Of a stretch of DNA of 64,000 nt, positions 1 through 8,850 are shown piece after piece. Under the pieces are notes generated by a model. The model had not been told where the DNA came from, searched no databases, and was given only the letters and a program-made list of their open reading frames with translations. The DNA is taken from assembly GCA_017446265.1 (NCBI GenBank), contig JAFSRD010000043.1, forward strand, positions 1-64,000. Direction: 5' to 3'. The translations under genes were made by a program, and so were the position numbers. The DNA is from Treponema sp. Lineage in GTDB: Bacteria > Spirochaetota > Spirochaetia > Treponematales > Treponemataceae. The first letter of the stretch is position 1. Every line of letters begins with the position of its first letter.

Positions 1-2634
1 AAGAGCGTGAATGATTTACGGCAGAAAAAAGCGCGGTCTGCACATAAAAGCAAAAAAGGTACGATTATCGTGCTCGGTTCTGGTCCTATCCGCATTGGGC
101 AGGGAATAGAATTTGACTATGCGTCAGTACAATGCGTGTGGAGTTTGAAAAAACTCGGTTACGATGTTGTAACAATTAATAATAATCCAGAAACAGTTTC
201 TACCGATTTCGATACAGCCGACCGCCTGTATTTTGAGCCGCTCACACCCGAAGATGTGATGAACGTTATTGCTACGGAAAACCCGATTGGCGTTGTCGTT
301 GCATTTGGCGGACAAACTGCTATTAAATTAACAAAATTTCTCGACAAGCAGGGAATCAAAATTCTTGGCACGAGCGCAGACTCGATAGATATTGCAGAAG
401 ACCGCGAACGTTTTGAATCGCTGTGTGTAAAGCTCGGAATCAACAAACCTGCTGGCGAAACAATTTTGACGACAGAAGAAGCGCTCGCCGCCGCAAAGCG
501 CATAGGCTATCCCATTCTGTTGCGACCGTCATATGTGCTTGGCGGGCAGAATATGATAATCGCGTGGGGGGATGCAGATGTAAAAGAATACATGGCAATT
601 ATCCTTTCGCAAGGCATTGAAAATCCTGTGCTCATCGATAAGTACATGAGTGGCACAGAGCTTGAAGTTGACGCAATCTGCGACGGAAAAGATATTTTGA
701 TTCCTGGCATTATGGAGCACATTGAGCGGGCAGGCATTCATTCAGGCGATTCTATTGCCGTGTATCCGTCATGGAACTTAAACGACATTCTACGACAAAA
801 AATTATTAAGCAATCATGGGAGCTTGCACGTGCGCTCGGCACAAAAGGGCTTATCAATATTCAGTACTTGATTTTTAACAATGACTTGTATGTGATTGAA
901 GTGAATCCACGCTCAAGCCGTACTGTACCATATATTAGCAAAGTAACAGGTGTTCCGATGGTGGAGCTTGCAACGCGCGCAATGCTTGGAGAAACAGTAC
1001 AGGGTTTTGGATATGGCACGGGGTTGTATCACATTCCGCCATATTTTGCGGTAAAAGTGCCCGTGTTCAGTTTTGAAAAACTTATGGATGTGGACACGCA
1101 TTTGGGGCCGGAAATGAAATCAACGGGCGAAGTGCTGGGACTTGCGTCTACAATGGAAGAAGCGGTTTACAAAGGTCTTATAGGCGCAGGATATAAGATG
1201 AAGCGAGGAGGAGGTGTGCTTTTTACTGTGCGAAAAACAGACCAGTTTGAGATTCCAGATATTGCACGAAAATTTTATGACATGGGATTTACGCTGTACG
1301 CAACAAAAGGCACTGGCAGCATTATCAAAGACTTTGGCATGGATGTAACGATTGTCAATAAAATTCATGAAAATCCAAACGACAATTTATTAACGCTGCT
1401 CGACACAGGGAAAATCAACTACGTCATTTCAACGAGCACAAAGGGCAGAAACCCTCACGCAGATAGCGTGCGAATGCGGCGGCATGCTGTTGAACGCGAC
1501 ATTCCATGCTTGACTGCGCTCGACACTGCAAACGCAATTGCAAACTGCTTGGCAAGCCAATACAATGCGGAAAATGTTGAGCTTGTTGATATTAACAATT
1601 TACGCGAATCAAAAGAAAAGGCGCACTTCTGCAAAATGACGTGTGACGGCAACGATTTTATCTTAATTGATGCACGCAAGCAGCCTGTGTCAAATCCTGC
1701 GGGGCTTGCCGTTCGTTTGTGTCATCGCCGTACAGGAATTGGCGCAGACTCGCTCGTGCTCATTAAAAACAGCAACACGGCAGACGCGTATATGCAATTT
1801 TTTAACCAAGACGGCAGCGAAGGGCGCATGGCAGGCAACGCAATTCGTGCAGTTGCAAAATATCTGTACGACAACGACATCAACAACGTAAAATCAAAAA
1901 GCAACGAACATGCGCCAACTGTGCAATTGGCAATTGACACGGCGAGCGGCATAAAATCGCTCGTGCTGTATAAACAAAACGACAATGTTTCGTCAGTCAC
2001 TGTTGATATGGGAACGCCGCAGTTCACGCCAGAATCGTTGCCAACGACACTTGCGCCTGTTGCAGTAAAAGTTGTTTCCCAACGAGGAACGCAATGCGCT
2101 TCCACGCATTCAAAAAAAATGCAGTCCGATTCGACAACAACTGCGCACATCGCTTCTTCAAAAAGCTTTGTGCATGTTGATTTTCGAGCGCAACAAGCGC
2201 ATCCTGCAAAAGCGATTGTAAATGTGCCGCTCAAAGTTGCCGGCAAAAAATACGACGTTACGTGCCTTTCTGTTGGAACGCCGCACTGCGTTGTCTTTTG
2301 CAGCTTTGTCGATAAAGTTGATGTAGCGCATATTGGACCGCAGTTTGAAAATCACGCTGCATTCCCCAACAGGACGAACATAGAATTTGTGCGCATTGTT
2401 GGCCGCAATGAATTGAAAATGCGCACATGGGAACGTGGCAACGGCGAAACGCCTGCATGTGGCACAGGCGCGTGCGCCGCAGCGATTGCAGCAGTCTTGA
2501 ATGGGTACTGCCCTATGAATGAAAATATCACCGTAAAAGTGCGCGGCGGAACACTCATTGTAAAATATACGGGCGACACGGTGTATCTCACAGGGCACGT
2601 AGAGCGCACGTATGAAGGCAGCATAGAGATTTGA
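1..2634 (+). CDS. carB-dapF: Carbamoyl-phosphate synthase large subunit (C-terminal half) fused to diaminopimelate epimerase; 5' partial
   Basis: The reading frame is open from base 1, so the N-terminal part of CarB lies outside the window; the GTG at 7 is internal. The first ~530 visible residues are the carbamoyl-phosphate half of CarB, opening at the GSGPIRIGQG nucleotide-binding motif, followed by an ATP-grasp domain (EVNPRSSRT) and the MGS-like allosteric domain (NPHADSVRMRR). The frame then runs straight into a DapF domain from about residue 538 (GNDFILID) to the end, with the second catalytic cysteine in ETPACGTGACA. CarB makes carbamoyl phosphate for pyrimidines and arginine; DapF converts LL- to meso-diaminopimelate for lysine. 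The DapF part is longer than usual (~338 against ~275 residues) because of a low-complexity segment around 2041-2215. The first DapF catalytic cysteine appears to be alanine (codon 1831-1833). The assignment of both domains is firm; activity of the DapF part is uncertain. Confidence 0.93.
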   Translation, partial: KSVNDLRQKKARSAHKSKKGTIIVLGSGPIRIGQGIEFDYASVQCVWSLKKLGYDVVTINNNPETVSTDFDTADRLYFEPLTPEDVMNVIATENPIGVVVAFGGQTAIKLTKFLDKQGIKILGTSADSIDIAEDRERFESLCVKLGINKPAGETILTTEEALAAAKRIGYPILLRPSYVLGGQNMIIAWGDADVKEYMAIILSQGIENPVLIDKYMSGTELEVDAICDGKDILIPGIMEHIERAGIHSGDSIAVYPSWNLNDILRQKIIKQSWELARALGTKGLINIQYLIFNNDLYVIEVNPRSSRTVPYISKVTGVPMVELATRAMLGETVQGFGYGTGLYHIPPYFAVKVPVFSFEKLMDVDTHLGPEMKSTGEVLGLASTMEEAVYKGLIGAGYKMKRGGGVLFTVRKTDQFEIPDIARKFYDMGFTLYATKGTGSIIKDFGMDVTIVNKIHENPNDNLLTLLDTGKINYVISTSTKGRNPHADSVRMRRHAVERDIPCLTALDTANAIANCLASQYNAENVELVDINNLRESKEKAHFCKMTCDGNDFILIDARKQPVSNPAGLAVRLCHRRTGIGADSLVLIKNSNTADAYMQFFNQDGSEGRMAGNAIRAVAKYLYDNDINNVKSKSNEHAPTVQLAIDTASGIKSLVLYKQNDNVSSVTVDMGTPQFTPESLPTTLAPVAVKVVSQRGTQCASTHSKKMQSDSTTTAHIASSKSFVHVDFRAQQAHPAKAIVNVPLKVAGKKYDVTCLSVGTPHCVVFCSFVDKVDVAHIGPQFENHAAFPNRTNIEFVRIVGRNELKMRTWERGNGETPACGTGACAAAIAAVLNGYCPMNENITVKVRGGTLIVKYTGDTVYLTGHVERTYEGSIEI

Positions 2635-2769
2635 CACGCGTGTTGCCTGCACCGTTATAAGCGCGGCAATGGGGGCTGCCGAACCCGTAGCAGCTGGCTA
2701 CTCTCGTAGTACGCTTCTGAAAATGCCAGATGTAACAAACAGATTTCCGCGTCGCGTACATCAGTTTTA

Positions 2770-2804
2770 TTGACACGGCATATTTTTCACTATATAGTTT
2801 TAGC
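2770..2804 (+). promoter_or_regulatory. Sigma-70-like promoter placed for a leaderless transcript
   Basis: TTGACA at 2770-2775, a 17-base spacer, and TATAGT at 2793-2798. Only 6 bases separate the -10 box from the ATG at 2805, and there is no Shine-Dalgarno sequence, so transcription should begin at or next to the start codon. The rest of the gap from 2635 holds a few weak inverted repeats (for example CGGCA/TGCCG near 2670-2690) but no convincing terminator. Confidence 0.75.
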
Positions 2805-4169
2805 ATGAACTTCTCCAGACTCGTCAAAACACAACGCACATTTTTTCAAAGCGGCGCAACGCGGTCGCATGATTTTCGCTGCAACGCACTCGTAAAACTA
2901 CAAAACGCGGTGCGCGAAAATGCGCAGCTCATTGCAGACGCAATGCTTGCAGATTTTAACAAATGCAGCGATGAAGTATACATGACAGAAGTAGGTCTTG
3001 TGCTCGATGAAGCGCGTTTTCATATAAAACATCTTCGCTCATGGATGAAAAACAAGCGCGTCCGCACGCCGCTTGCACAGTTTCCAGCAATTTCGTTCAT
3101 GTCGCCAGAACCGCAAGGTGTTGCGCTCATCATGTCGCCATGGAATTATCCCGTGCTGCTCTGCCTTGAACCGCTCATCGGTGCAATTTCCAGCGGCTGC
3201 ACAGCTGTTGTAAAGCCTTCTGCGTATACACCAAAGACGAGCGCGGCTCTTGCAAAAATTCTTGGCGGCATTTTTCCAAAAGAGTATATTGCTGTTGTTG
3301 AAGGCGGGCGCGAGCAAAACGCCGCGCTTCTGGAAGAGCATTTTGACTACATCTTTTTTACGGGAAGCCCTGCGGTTGGGCATCTTGTTATGGAAAAAGC
3401 GGCGCAACATCTTACGCCCGTAACGCTTGAGCTTGGCGGAAAAAGCCCGGTGATTGTGGACGCTTCTGCAAATGTAGCGCTTGCTGCACGACGCATTGCA
3501 TTTGGCAAAGTGTTGAATGCAGGGCAAACATGCGTAGCTCCAGACTATCTCTTTATTCACGAAAGCGTAAAAGGGCAATTCATTGATGCGTTCAAAACCG
3601 CGCTTGAAGATTTCTTCCCTGACGGCGACATGAGCGCCATGAACGTGATTGTGAATCAAAAGCACTACGAGCGCATTTGTGGATTGCTCAAAAGCGGCAA
3701 GATTGTTGCAGGCGGCAAGACAGATGAAGCGCGCCGCTTTATTGCGCCCACGCTGCTCGACAACGTTTCTCGCACGTCTGCCATTATGCAGGAAGAAATA
3801 TTCGGTCCGCTTTTGCCGATGATTCCGTTTACTGACATACAGACATGCATAGACTACATCGTACAGCATCCACGTCCGCTCGCGCTCTATTTGTTTACTT
3901 CGGACAAAGAAACAGAAGCGCGCGTACTCGGTTCGTGCTCGTTTGGCGGCGGCTGCATTAACGACACGATTATTCACTTGGCAACTTCGCATATGCCGTT
4001 CGGCGGTGTGGGCGATTCGGGCATGGGCAGCTACCATGGCAAAGCGAGTTTCGACACATTTACCCATTACAGGAGCATTGTAAAAAAATCGACGTACGTT
4101 GATTTACCCGTCCGCTACCGCCCGTACACTGAGTGGAAACGGAAATTGCTCCGCCTCTTTTTGCGATAG
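2805..4169 (+). CDS. Aldehyde dehydrogenase (class 3-like, NAD(P)-dependent)
   Basis: 454 residues, the length of the short class 3-like aldehyde dehydrogenases (YwdH/ALDH3 type), which oxidise medium and long-chain aldehydes to acids. The nucleotide-binding region has SPWNYP (about 111-116) and VVKPSAYTP. The general-base glutamate is in LELGGKSP (E209) and the catalytic cysteine in NAGQTCVAPDY (C243). The C-terminal PFGGVGDSGMGSYHGK motif is also typical. The ATG at 2805 sits 6 bases behind a strong -10 box, which supports this start and a leaderless mRNA. It stands alone: upstream is the carB-dapF fusion, downstream a convergent ABC exporter pair. The substrate cannot be told from sequence. 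Confidence 0.93.
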   Translation: MNFSRLVKTQRTFFQSGATRSHDFRCNALVKLQNAVRENAQLIADAMLADFNKCSDEVYMTEVGLVLDEARFHIKHLRSWMKNKRVRTPLAQFPAISFMSPEPQGVALIMSPWNYPVLLCLEPLIGAISSGCTAVVKPSAYTPKTSAALAKILGGIFPKEYIAVVEGGREQNAALLEEHFDYIFFTGSPAVGHLVMEKAAQHLTPVTLELGGKSPVIVDASANVALAARRIAFGKVLNAGQTCVAPDYLFIHESVKGQFIDAFKTALEDFFPDGDMSAMNVIVNQKHYERICGLLKSGKIVAGGKTDEARRFIAPTLLDNVSRTSAIMQEEIFGPLLPMIPFTDIQTCIDYIVQHPRPLALYLFTSDKETEARVLGSCSFGGGCINDTIIHLATSHMPFGGVGDSGMGSYHGKASFDTFTHYRSIVKKSTYVDLPVRYRPYTEWKRKLLRLFLR

Positions 4170-4316
4170 CGCAACAACGCGCCACTGACAGTTGAACTTT
4201 ACAGCGATGTGCGCTACCTGCAATCGAGCTTTAGAGGTGTCAAACAGGTCTATTTATTCGACAGAGTTTAACAACCCTGACATTTTTTGCATTAGGCTTG
4301 TTCGTTCGACAACACG

Positions 4317-6056
4317 TTACGCGCTCCAACGTTCGCTCTCTTTCTGTAAGCGATACATTAATGCATACGAACCTGTTTTTTTCATTAGTTCATCGTGCGT
4401 GCCGATGTCTTCAATTGTGCCTTTGTTCAGCACAACGATTTTATCTGCCTGTTCAATAGTGCGCAGTCGGTGCGCAATGACGATGACCGTCTTGTTCTTT
4501 ACAAGCGTGCTCAAGGCCTCCTGAATAAGCGTTTCGTTTTCTGGATCAAGCGCGGCAGTCGCTTCGTCGAGCAGAATGATTGGCGCATCTTTTAAAAGCG
4601 CACGCGCAATAGAAAGCCGCTGCCGCTCGCCGCCTGAAAGCGTGTACCCGTTTTCACCGATAACAGTATCATAGCCATTTGGGAGGCGTTCAATAAATTC
4701 GTGGCATTGCGCCGCTTTTGCAGCAGCCATAACTTCATCGTGGCTTGCATTCTGTTTGCCAACGAGGATGTTGTTGTACACGGTGTCGTTGAATAAAACC
4801 ACATCTTGAAACACGATTGAAAACGCAGTCAAAAGCGTCTCTGGGTCAACAGTAGAAATATCTACACCGCCGACGCGCACTGTTCCGTGCGACACATCCC
4901 AAAAGCGTGCGGCAAGGCGCGCGATAGTCGATTTTCCGCAGCCCGAATGTCCGACGAGTGCCGTAATTTCGCCTTGTTTTGCAGTAAAACTGATGTCATG
5001 CACGGTGTCCTGTTCTGCGTCGTCAATATATGAAAACGAAACATTGTCGTAGTGAATGTCGTAGCCATTCGGCGTAAACAATTCGCTTCCCTGTTGTGCA
5101 GGATAATTGACAATTTCCTGTTGTCGTTCAACCGCAGTGCGTGCATTAAAAATTTCTACAATCATCATAAAGATAGATGTAAGCGGTTCAAAGACGCGTC
5201 CCGCAATTAATAAAAACACAAGGTACGTAAAGAGCGTAATTTCTTCGCGTGCAATCAAAATGCCGCCGTATGCAATGACGAGTGGAAAACCAAATCGAAT
5301 GATTATGATTGCGCCAATCATTGCAGACCCCGAAAGAAACTCCGCTTTAACACTTTCTTTTGTAGAATAATCTATCGTATTTTTTGTGTGCTGCACATAG
5401 TCATCTTTTTTGTCTGACGACTTGAGCACTTTTATGTTTTCAAGCAACTGCTGAATCAAGTTGTACACAGAGAGCTTTATTGCCATGATGCGTTTTGAAC
5501 TTTTCCGAATTAGTATGCGTGCAAAGAGCACTATGATAAAACCAATGAGCGCAAACGTAAAAAGCGCAATTGTCATGCGCCAGTCAAGAAACGAAAGCAG
5601 GATTGCAGACACGATAATTGATATAGCGGCTCCGAAAATGTCGGCAGCAGCGTGACTGATTGCGTGCTCAATCGTTGTAACGTCGTTTAAAATTGTCGAA
5701 GTTAAATCCGATAAATCTTTTTTGCCAAAGTATGACAGTGGCAACTTGCGAATTTTTTCTGCAAGCATTATGCGCACCTGTGCAGATTCTTCGTAGCATG
5801 TGTTGTATGTTTTGCGATATTTCAATTTTTCGAGCAGAAACATGACAACAACGATGAGCACGCTGATTGCAATAAAGTGCCACGCTTTGAGCGCTTCGCC
5901 CATGCTGCCGTCAAGCGGTTTTAATAATTCTCGCAGCACAAAAAAAGAAAGACCGAGTGGTGCAATCAAAAATAAATTTCCAATAGTTGCAACGACAATC
6001 GCCTTGTTCATGTCGCGCGAACCTTTGTCAGACAATGCAAAATATTTTTTTAACAT
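4317..6056 (-). CDS. ABC exporter, fused membrane and ATPase domains (second of pair)
   Basis: 579 residues with an N-terminal six-helix exporter membrane domain (about 20-310) and a C-terminal nucleotide-binding domain. Walker A is GHSGCGKST, the signature LSGGERQR, and Walker B IILLDEATAALD. The start ATG at 6056 has GAGGA upstream. It lies 19 bases behind the companion exporter gene ending at 6076, so the two are very probably one operon encoding a heterodimer. Both halves have the order and length of the IrtAB/YbtPQ-like and MdlAB-like exporters, which move siderophores, peptides or drugs; the substrate here is unknown. The 4170-4316 gap to the convergent dehydrogenase shows no clear hairpin. 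Confidence 0.92.
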   Translation of the reverse strand: MLKKYFALSDKGSRDMNKAIVVATIGNLFLIAPLGLSFFVLRELLKPLDGSMGEALKAWHFIAISVLIVVVMFLLEKLKYRKTYNTCYEESAQVRIMLAEKIRKLPLSYFGKKDLSDLTSTILNDVTTIEHAISHAAADIFGAAISIIVSAILLSFLDWRMTIALFTFALIGFIIVLFARILIRKSSKRIMAIKLSVYNLIQQLLENIKVLKSSDKKDDYVQHTKNTIDYSTKESVKAEFLSGSAMIGAIIIIRFGFPLVIAYGGILIAREEITLFTYLVFLLIAGRVFEPLTSIFMMIVEIFNARTAVERQQEIVNYPAQQGSELFTPNGYDIHYDNVSFSYIDDAEQDTVHDISFTAKQGEITALVGHSGCGKSTIARLAARFWDVSHGTVRVGGVDISTVDPETLLTAFSIVFQDVVLFNDTVYNNILVGKQNASHDEVMAAAKAAQCHEFIERLPNGYDTVIGENGYTLSGGERQRLSIARALLKDAPIILLDEATAALDPENETLIQEALSTLVKNKTVIVIAHRLRTIEQADKIVVLNKGTIEDIGTHDELMKKTGSYALMYRLQKESERWSA

Positions 6057-6075
6057 AGTTCAATTCCTCTATACT

Positions 6076-7899
6076 TTAACTATTCGTGGCGAGTTTCCAA
6101 GAAATGCCTGTTTGAAAATTGTTCCACATGCTTGCGTACACTCCGTTTTTTGCAAGCAGCTCGCTGTGCGTGCCGCGTTCTGCAAGCGTGCCGTCAGTAA
6201 TAACGCAAATGGCATCTGCGTTGACAACAGAGGAGAGGCGGTGCGCAATCATAATGACTGTTTTATTTTTAAGCAAAAGGCTGAACGTCTTTTTGATTTT
6301 GTGCTCATTTTCAGCGTCGGCAAAACTTGTTGCTTCGTCGAGCACAACAATGGGCGCATCTTGCAAAAGCGCGCGTGCAATGGCGAGCCGTTGCGCTTCG
6401 CCACCTGAAAGGTAGGTGCCTTTTGTGCCGTACACAGTGTCTATGCCCTGCGGCAGTTTTTCGATAATGTCCATACATTCGGCAGTGCGCAATGCGGCAA
6501 GCACATCTTCTCGGCTTGCGCTTTTTTTCCCATAGCGGATATTTTCAAAAATTGTTTCTTTGAAAAGTTTATTTTCTTGGAACACAAAACTCACCAGATG
6601 CATAATGTCGTCTGTTTTTATGTCAGCGATATTTACGCCACCTATTTCAATCGCACCCGAATCAAGTTCCCAAAAGCGACCAAGCAAGTTGACAAGCGTT
6701 GTCTTGCCACCGCCTGACGGACCGACAAGAGCTGTGAGTGAGTGCTCAGGAACTGTAAGCGTTATACCGTTGATTGCGTTTTTATGCTCTGGTGATTGAC
6801 TTTCGTGCTTATATGAAAAAACAACATCTTTGAATGCTATGTCGAACTGTTTTGGCAAAATTGAATGAGCGGGTTCAGGCGCAGGCTTTTCGTTTAAAAT
6901 CGTTTCAATGCGCGTGAGTGCGTCGCCTCCCATGATGTGCAAGTTGTGGGCGAACATAATTTTTATCATCATCGTGTATATGACAGGTGAAAGCGCAAGG
7001 TAAAAGATAAAGCTGTACAAAAACTGCGCGTAGCTTGCGCCGCGTCCGATTGTTCCTACGAGTAAAATAGCGGCAGGTACTAAAAATACAAATCCTGCTT
7101 TTACCAGTGCAAGGAAAACAGAGTAGCCATTTTCCCACGAAAGAGAATACGCATGCACATAGTCTTTGTAATTCATAATTGACGCGTAAAAATCTTTGAA
7201 GCGGTATACAGATTGATTGAATGTCTTTATAACGGAAATGCCGCGTATGTATTCTGTGCCTGCGCTGTTCATTTTTTCAAGCGCATTTTCATATTGCTGC
7301 ATAAAGCCGTTTCTTACCGACGTACCCATCATCACTGTTTGCAGCAAAAACGCACTCACGAGCGGAATGAGCGAAATCAATCCAAAGCGCCAGTCAAAGA
7401 ACAGCATTAAAACTAAAATAGCAATAGGCGACACGATATTCTGCGCAACATCCGGCAGGCTGTGTGCAACAAGTTCTTCAAGCGACTGTACGTTTTTTTC
7501 AAACACTTTGCGCGTAGTGCCGCTCGCATGCGTTGTGTGCCATCCCACTGGAAGACGCGCAAATGTTTCCGTCAAACGCTTTGTTAAATTGCCCATAAGG
7601 TTGAATGCAGTAATGTGCGAACATATGAGTGCGATGAAATACAGCACAAATCCTGCGGCGGCAGAACCGAGTGCGACGAGGCCGTAAAAAATCATGTACT
7701 GCATATTTATGGTGTTTCCTGTGGCATACGCAGAAATGATGTCGCGCATGACATAAAAAATAGTAACATATGGAATAAGCATGGCAATCATGCTTACTGC
7801 TGACAAAAAAAGCGAAAGATAGATAAACGGTTTATGGTTTCCTGCATATGCTAAAATACGGCTTATCGTACCTGGCTGTTTTGTCTTTTTTTGCTTCAT
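6076..7899 (-). CDS. ABC exporter, fused membrane and ATPase domains (first of pair)
   Basis: 607 residues: a six-helix exporter domain followed by an ATPase with Walker A GPSGGGKTT, signature LSGGEAQRL and Walker B VVLDEATSFADAENE. The FADAENE wording resembles the IrtAB/YbtPQ group more than MdlAB, which is a weak hint of a siderophore-like or lipophilic substrate. I chose the ATG at 7899 because AGGAGG lies just upstream; an ATG at 7932 would put the Shine-Dalgarno inside the coding sequence. It is the promoter-proximal gene of the two-exporter operon and is preceded by a perfect 14-base palindrome within the promoter, suggesting repressor control. Confidence 0.92.
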   Translation of the reverse strand: MKQKKTKQPGTISRILAYAGNHKPFIYLSLFLSAVSMIAMLIPYVTIFYVMRDIISAYATGNTINMQYMIFYGLVALGSAAAGFVLYFIALICSHITAFNLMGNLTKRLTETFARLPVGWHTTHASGTTRKVFEKNVQSLEELVAHSLPDVAQNIVSPIAILVLMLFFDWRFGLISLIPLVSAFLLQTVMMGTSVRNGFMQQYENALEKMNSAGTEYIRGISVIKTFNQSVYRFKDFYASIMNYKDYVHAYSLSWENGYSVFLALVKAGFVFLVPAAILLVGTIGRGASYAQFLYSFIFYLALSPVIYTMMIKIMFAHNLHIMGGDALTRIETILNEKPAPEPAHSILPKQFDIAFKDVVFSYKHESQSPEHKNAINGITLTVPEHSLTALVGPSGGGKTTLVNLLGRFWELDSGAIEIGGVNIADIKTDDIMHLVSFVFQENKLFKETIFENIRYGKKSASREDVLAALRTAECMDIIEKLPQGIDTVYGTKGTYLSGGEAQRLAIARALLQDAPIVVLDEATSFADAENEHKIKKTFSLLLKNKTVIMIAHRLSSVVNADAICVITDGTLAERGTHSELLAKNGVYASMWNNFQTGISWKLATNS

Positions 7900-7922
7900 A
7901 GCAACCTCCTGATGTAATATGT

Positions 7923-7956
7923 TTATTAGCATATGCTAACTAATTGTCAATGTCAA
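7923..7956 (-). promoter_or_regulatory. Promoter with 14-bp palindromic operator for the ABC exporter pair
   Basis: On the minus strand two TTGACA hexamers lie in tandem (7956-7951 and 7950-7945). The matching -10 boxes would be TATGCT (7933-7928, spacer 17) or TAATAA (7928-7923, spacer 16). The perfect palindrome TTAGCATATGCTAA (7926-7939) covers the spacer and -10 region, where a bound repressor would block polymerase. Size and placement suit a MarR-type dimer, but no regulator gene is adjacent. Confidence 0.6.
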
Positions 7957-8017
7957 GAGTGCGCTGTATATTATTGATAACAAGCGACAACATTGCCAGA
8001 TGAACATATTCGTGCGC

Positions 8018-8052
8018 TTGCATATTTTTCCACATTCAAGTAAAACAGATGT
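8018..8052 (+). promoter_or_regulatory. Promoter placed for leaderless dapB transcript
   Basis: TTGCAT at 8018-8023, a 17-base spacer, and TAAAAC at 8041-8046. The start codon follows 6 bases later at 8053, and no Shine-Dalgarno sequence is present. The -10 box is weak, so the call rests partly on the repeated pattern seen at other genes here. Confidence 0.5.
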
Positions 8053-8832
8053 ATGAAAATTGCACTTGTTGGATATGGAAAAATGGGCCGCCTTATACAT
8101 GCGGTGGCGGAGCAAAAAAATCATACAATAGCGGTGAGCGTTGATGTTGCAGCAAAAGATGCGACTGTAATTGTTAAGGCAGGAGACGGCGCGGCTGTTG
8201 CAGAAGCAGTACGAGCGGCATGCGTTGACGGCATCATTGAGTTCAGCCATCCGCACGCGGTGCTTGGAAACATCAATGCACTCCTTCCTCTTGGCATTCC
8301 GCTCGTTGTCGGCACAACAGGCTGGAGCAGTCACCTTGACGAAGTAACACAACTTGCAAAAACATGCGGCGGCGTGTTGCTCTATTCTTCAAATTTTTCA
8401 ATTGGTGTAAACATGTTTTTTAAAATTGTAGAAGAAGCAGCAAAATTGATGCAGCAATTTTCAGAATACGACACAGCTATTCAGGAAATGCACCATAATC
8501 AAAAAGCGGACAGCCCGTCGGGAACAGCGCTGGAACTTGCCCGCCGCATTATGAAAAATAGCCAAACAAAAACAGAAATTGTAGACGATGCATTTCACGA
8601 GCGACCGCACCCGTCACAGTTGCATGTTTCAAGTATGAGATGCGGCGCAATGCTCGGTACGCATACGGTGTTTTTCGACAGCCGTGCCGACACGATAGAA
8701 CTTACGCACCGCGCACGAAGTCGCGAAGGCTTTGCGCATGGTGCAGTTTTTGCACTCGAAAAACTTGTCGATGGCGTGCGCACAGGCACATTCAGACGAG
8801 GCAGCGTGTACACGACAAATGACATTTTTTAA
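8053..8832 (+). CDS. dapB: 4-hydroxy-tetrahydrodipicolinate reductase
   Basis: 259 residues, typical for DapB. It starts with the NAD(P)-binding glycine motif VGYGKMGRL, has the central DFSHP-like EFSHPHA and GTTGWS stretches, and carries the catalytic and substrate motif EMHHNQKADSPSGTA. It reduces hydroxy-tetrahydrodipicolinate in the lysine/diaminopimelate pathway. The epimerase of the same pathway is fused to CarB 5.4 kb upstream, though the two are not in one operon. It converges with the aldo/keto reductase gene, with 18 bases between the stop codons. Confidence 0.95.
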   Translation: MKIALVGYGKMGRLIHAVAEQKNHTIAVSVDVAAKDATVIVKAGDGAAVAEAVRAACVDGIIEFSHPHAVLGNINALLPLGIPLVVGTTGWSSHLDEVTQLAKTCGGVLLYSSNFSIGVNMFFKIVEEAAKLMQQFSEYDTAIQEMHHNQKADSPSGTALELARRIMKNSQTKTEIVDDAFHERPHPSQLHVSSMRCGAMLGTHTVFFDSRADTIELTHRARSREGFAHGAVFALEKLVDGVRTGTFRRGSVYTTNDIF

Positions 8833-8850
8833 TTGACTGCCTTGCCGTCA

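Noticed and set aside
1-9. The GTG at 7 as the start of the CarB-DapF gene
   Set aside because: The frame is open to base 1 and CarB homologues have about 540 more residues upstream, so this is an internal codon.
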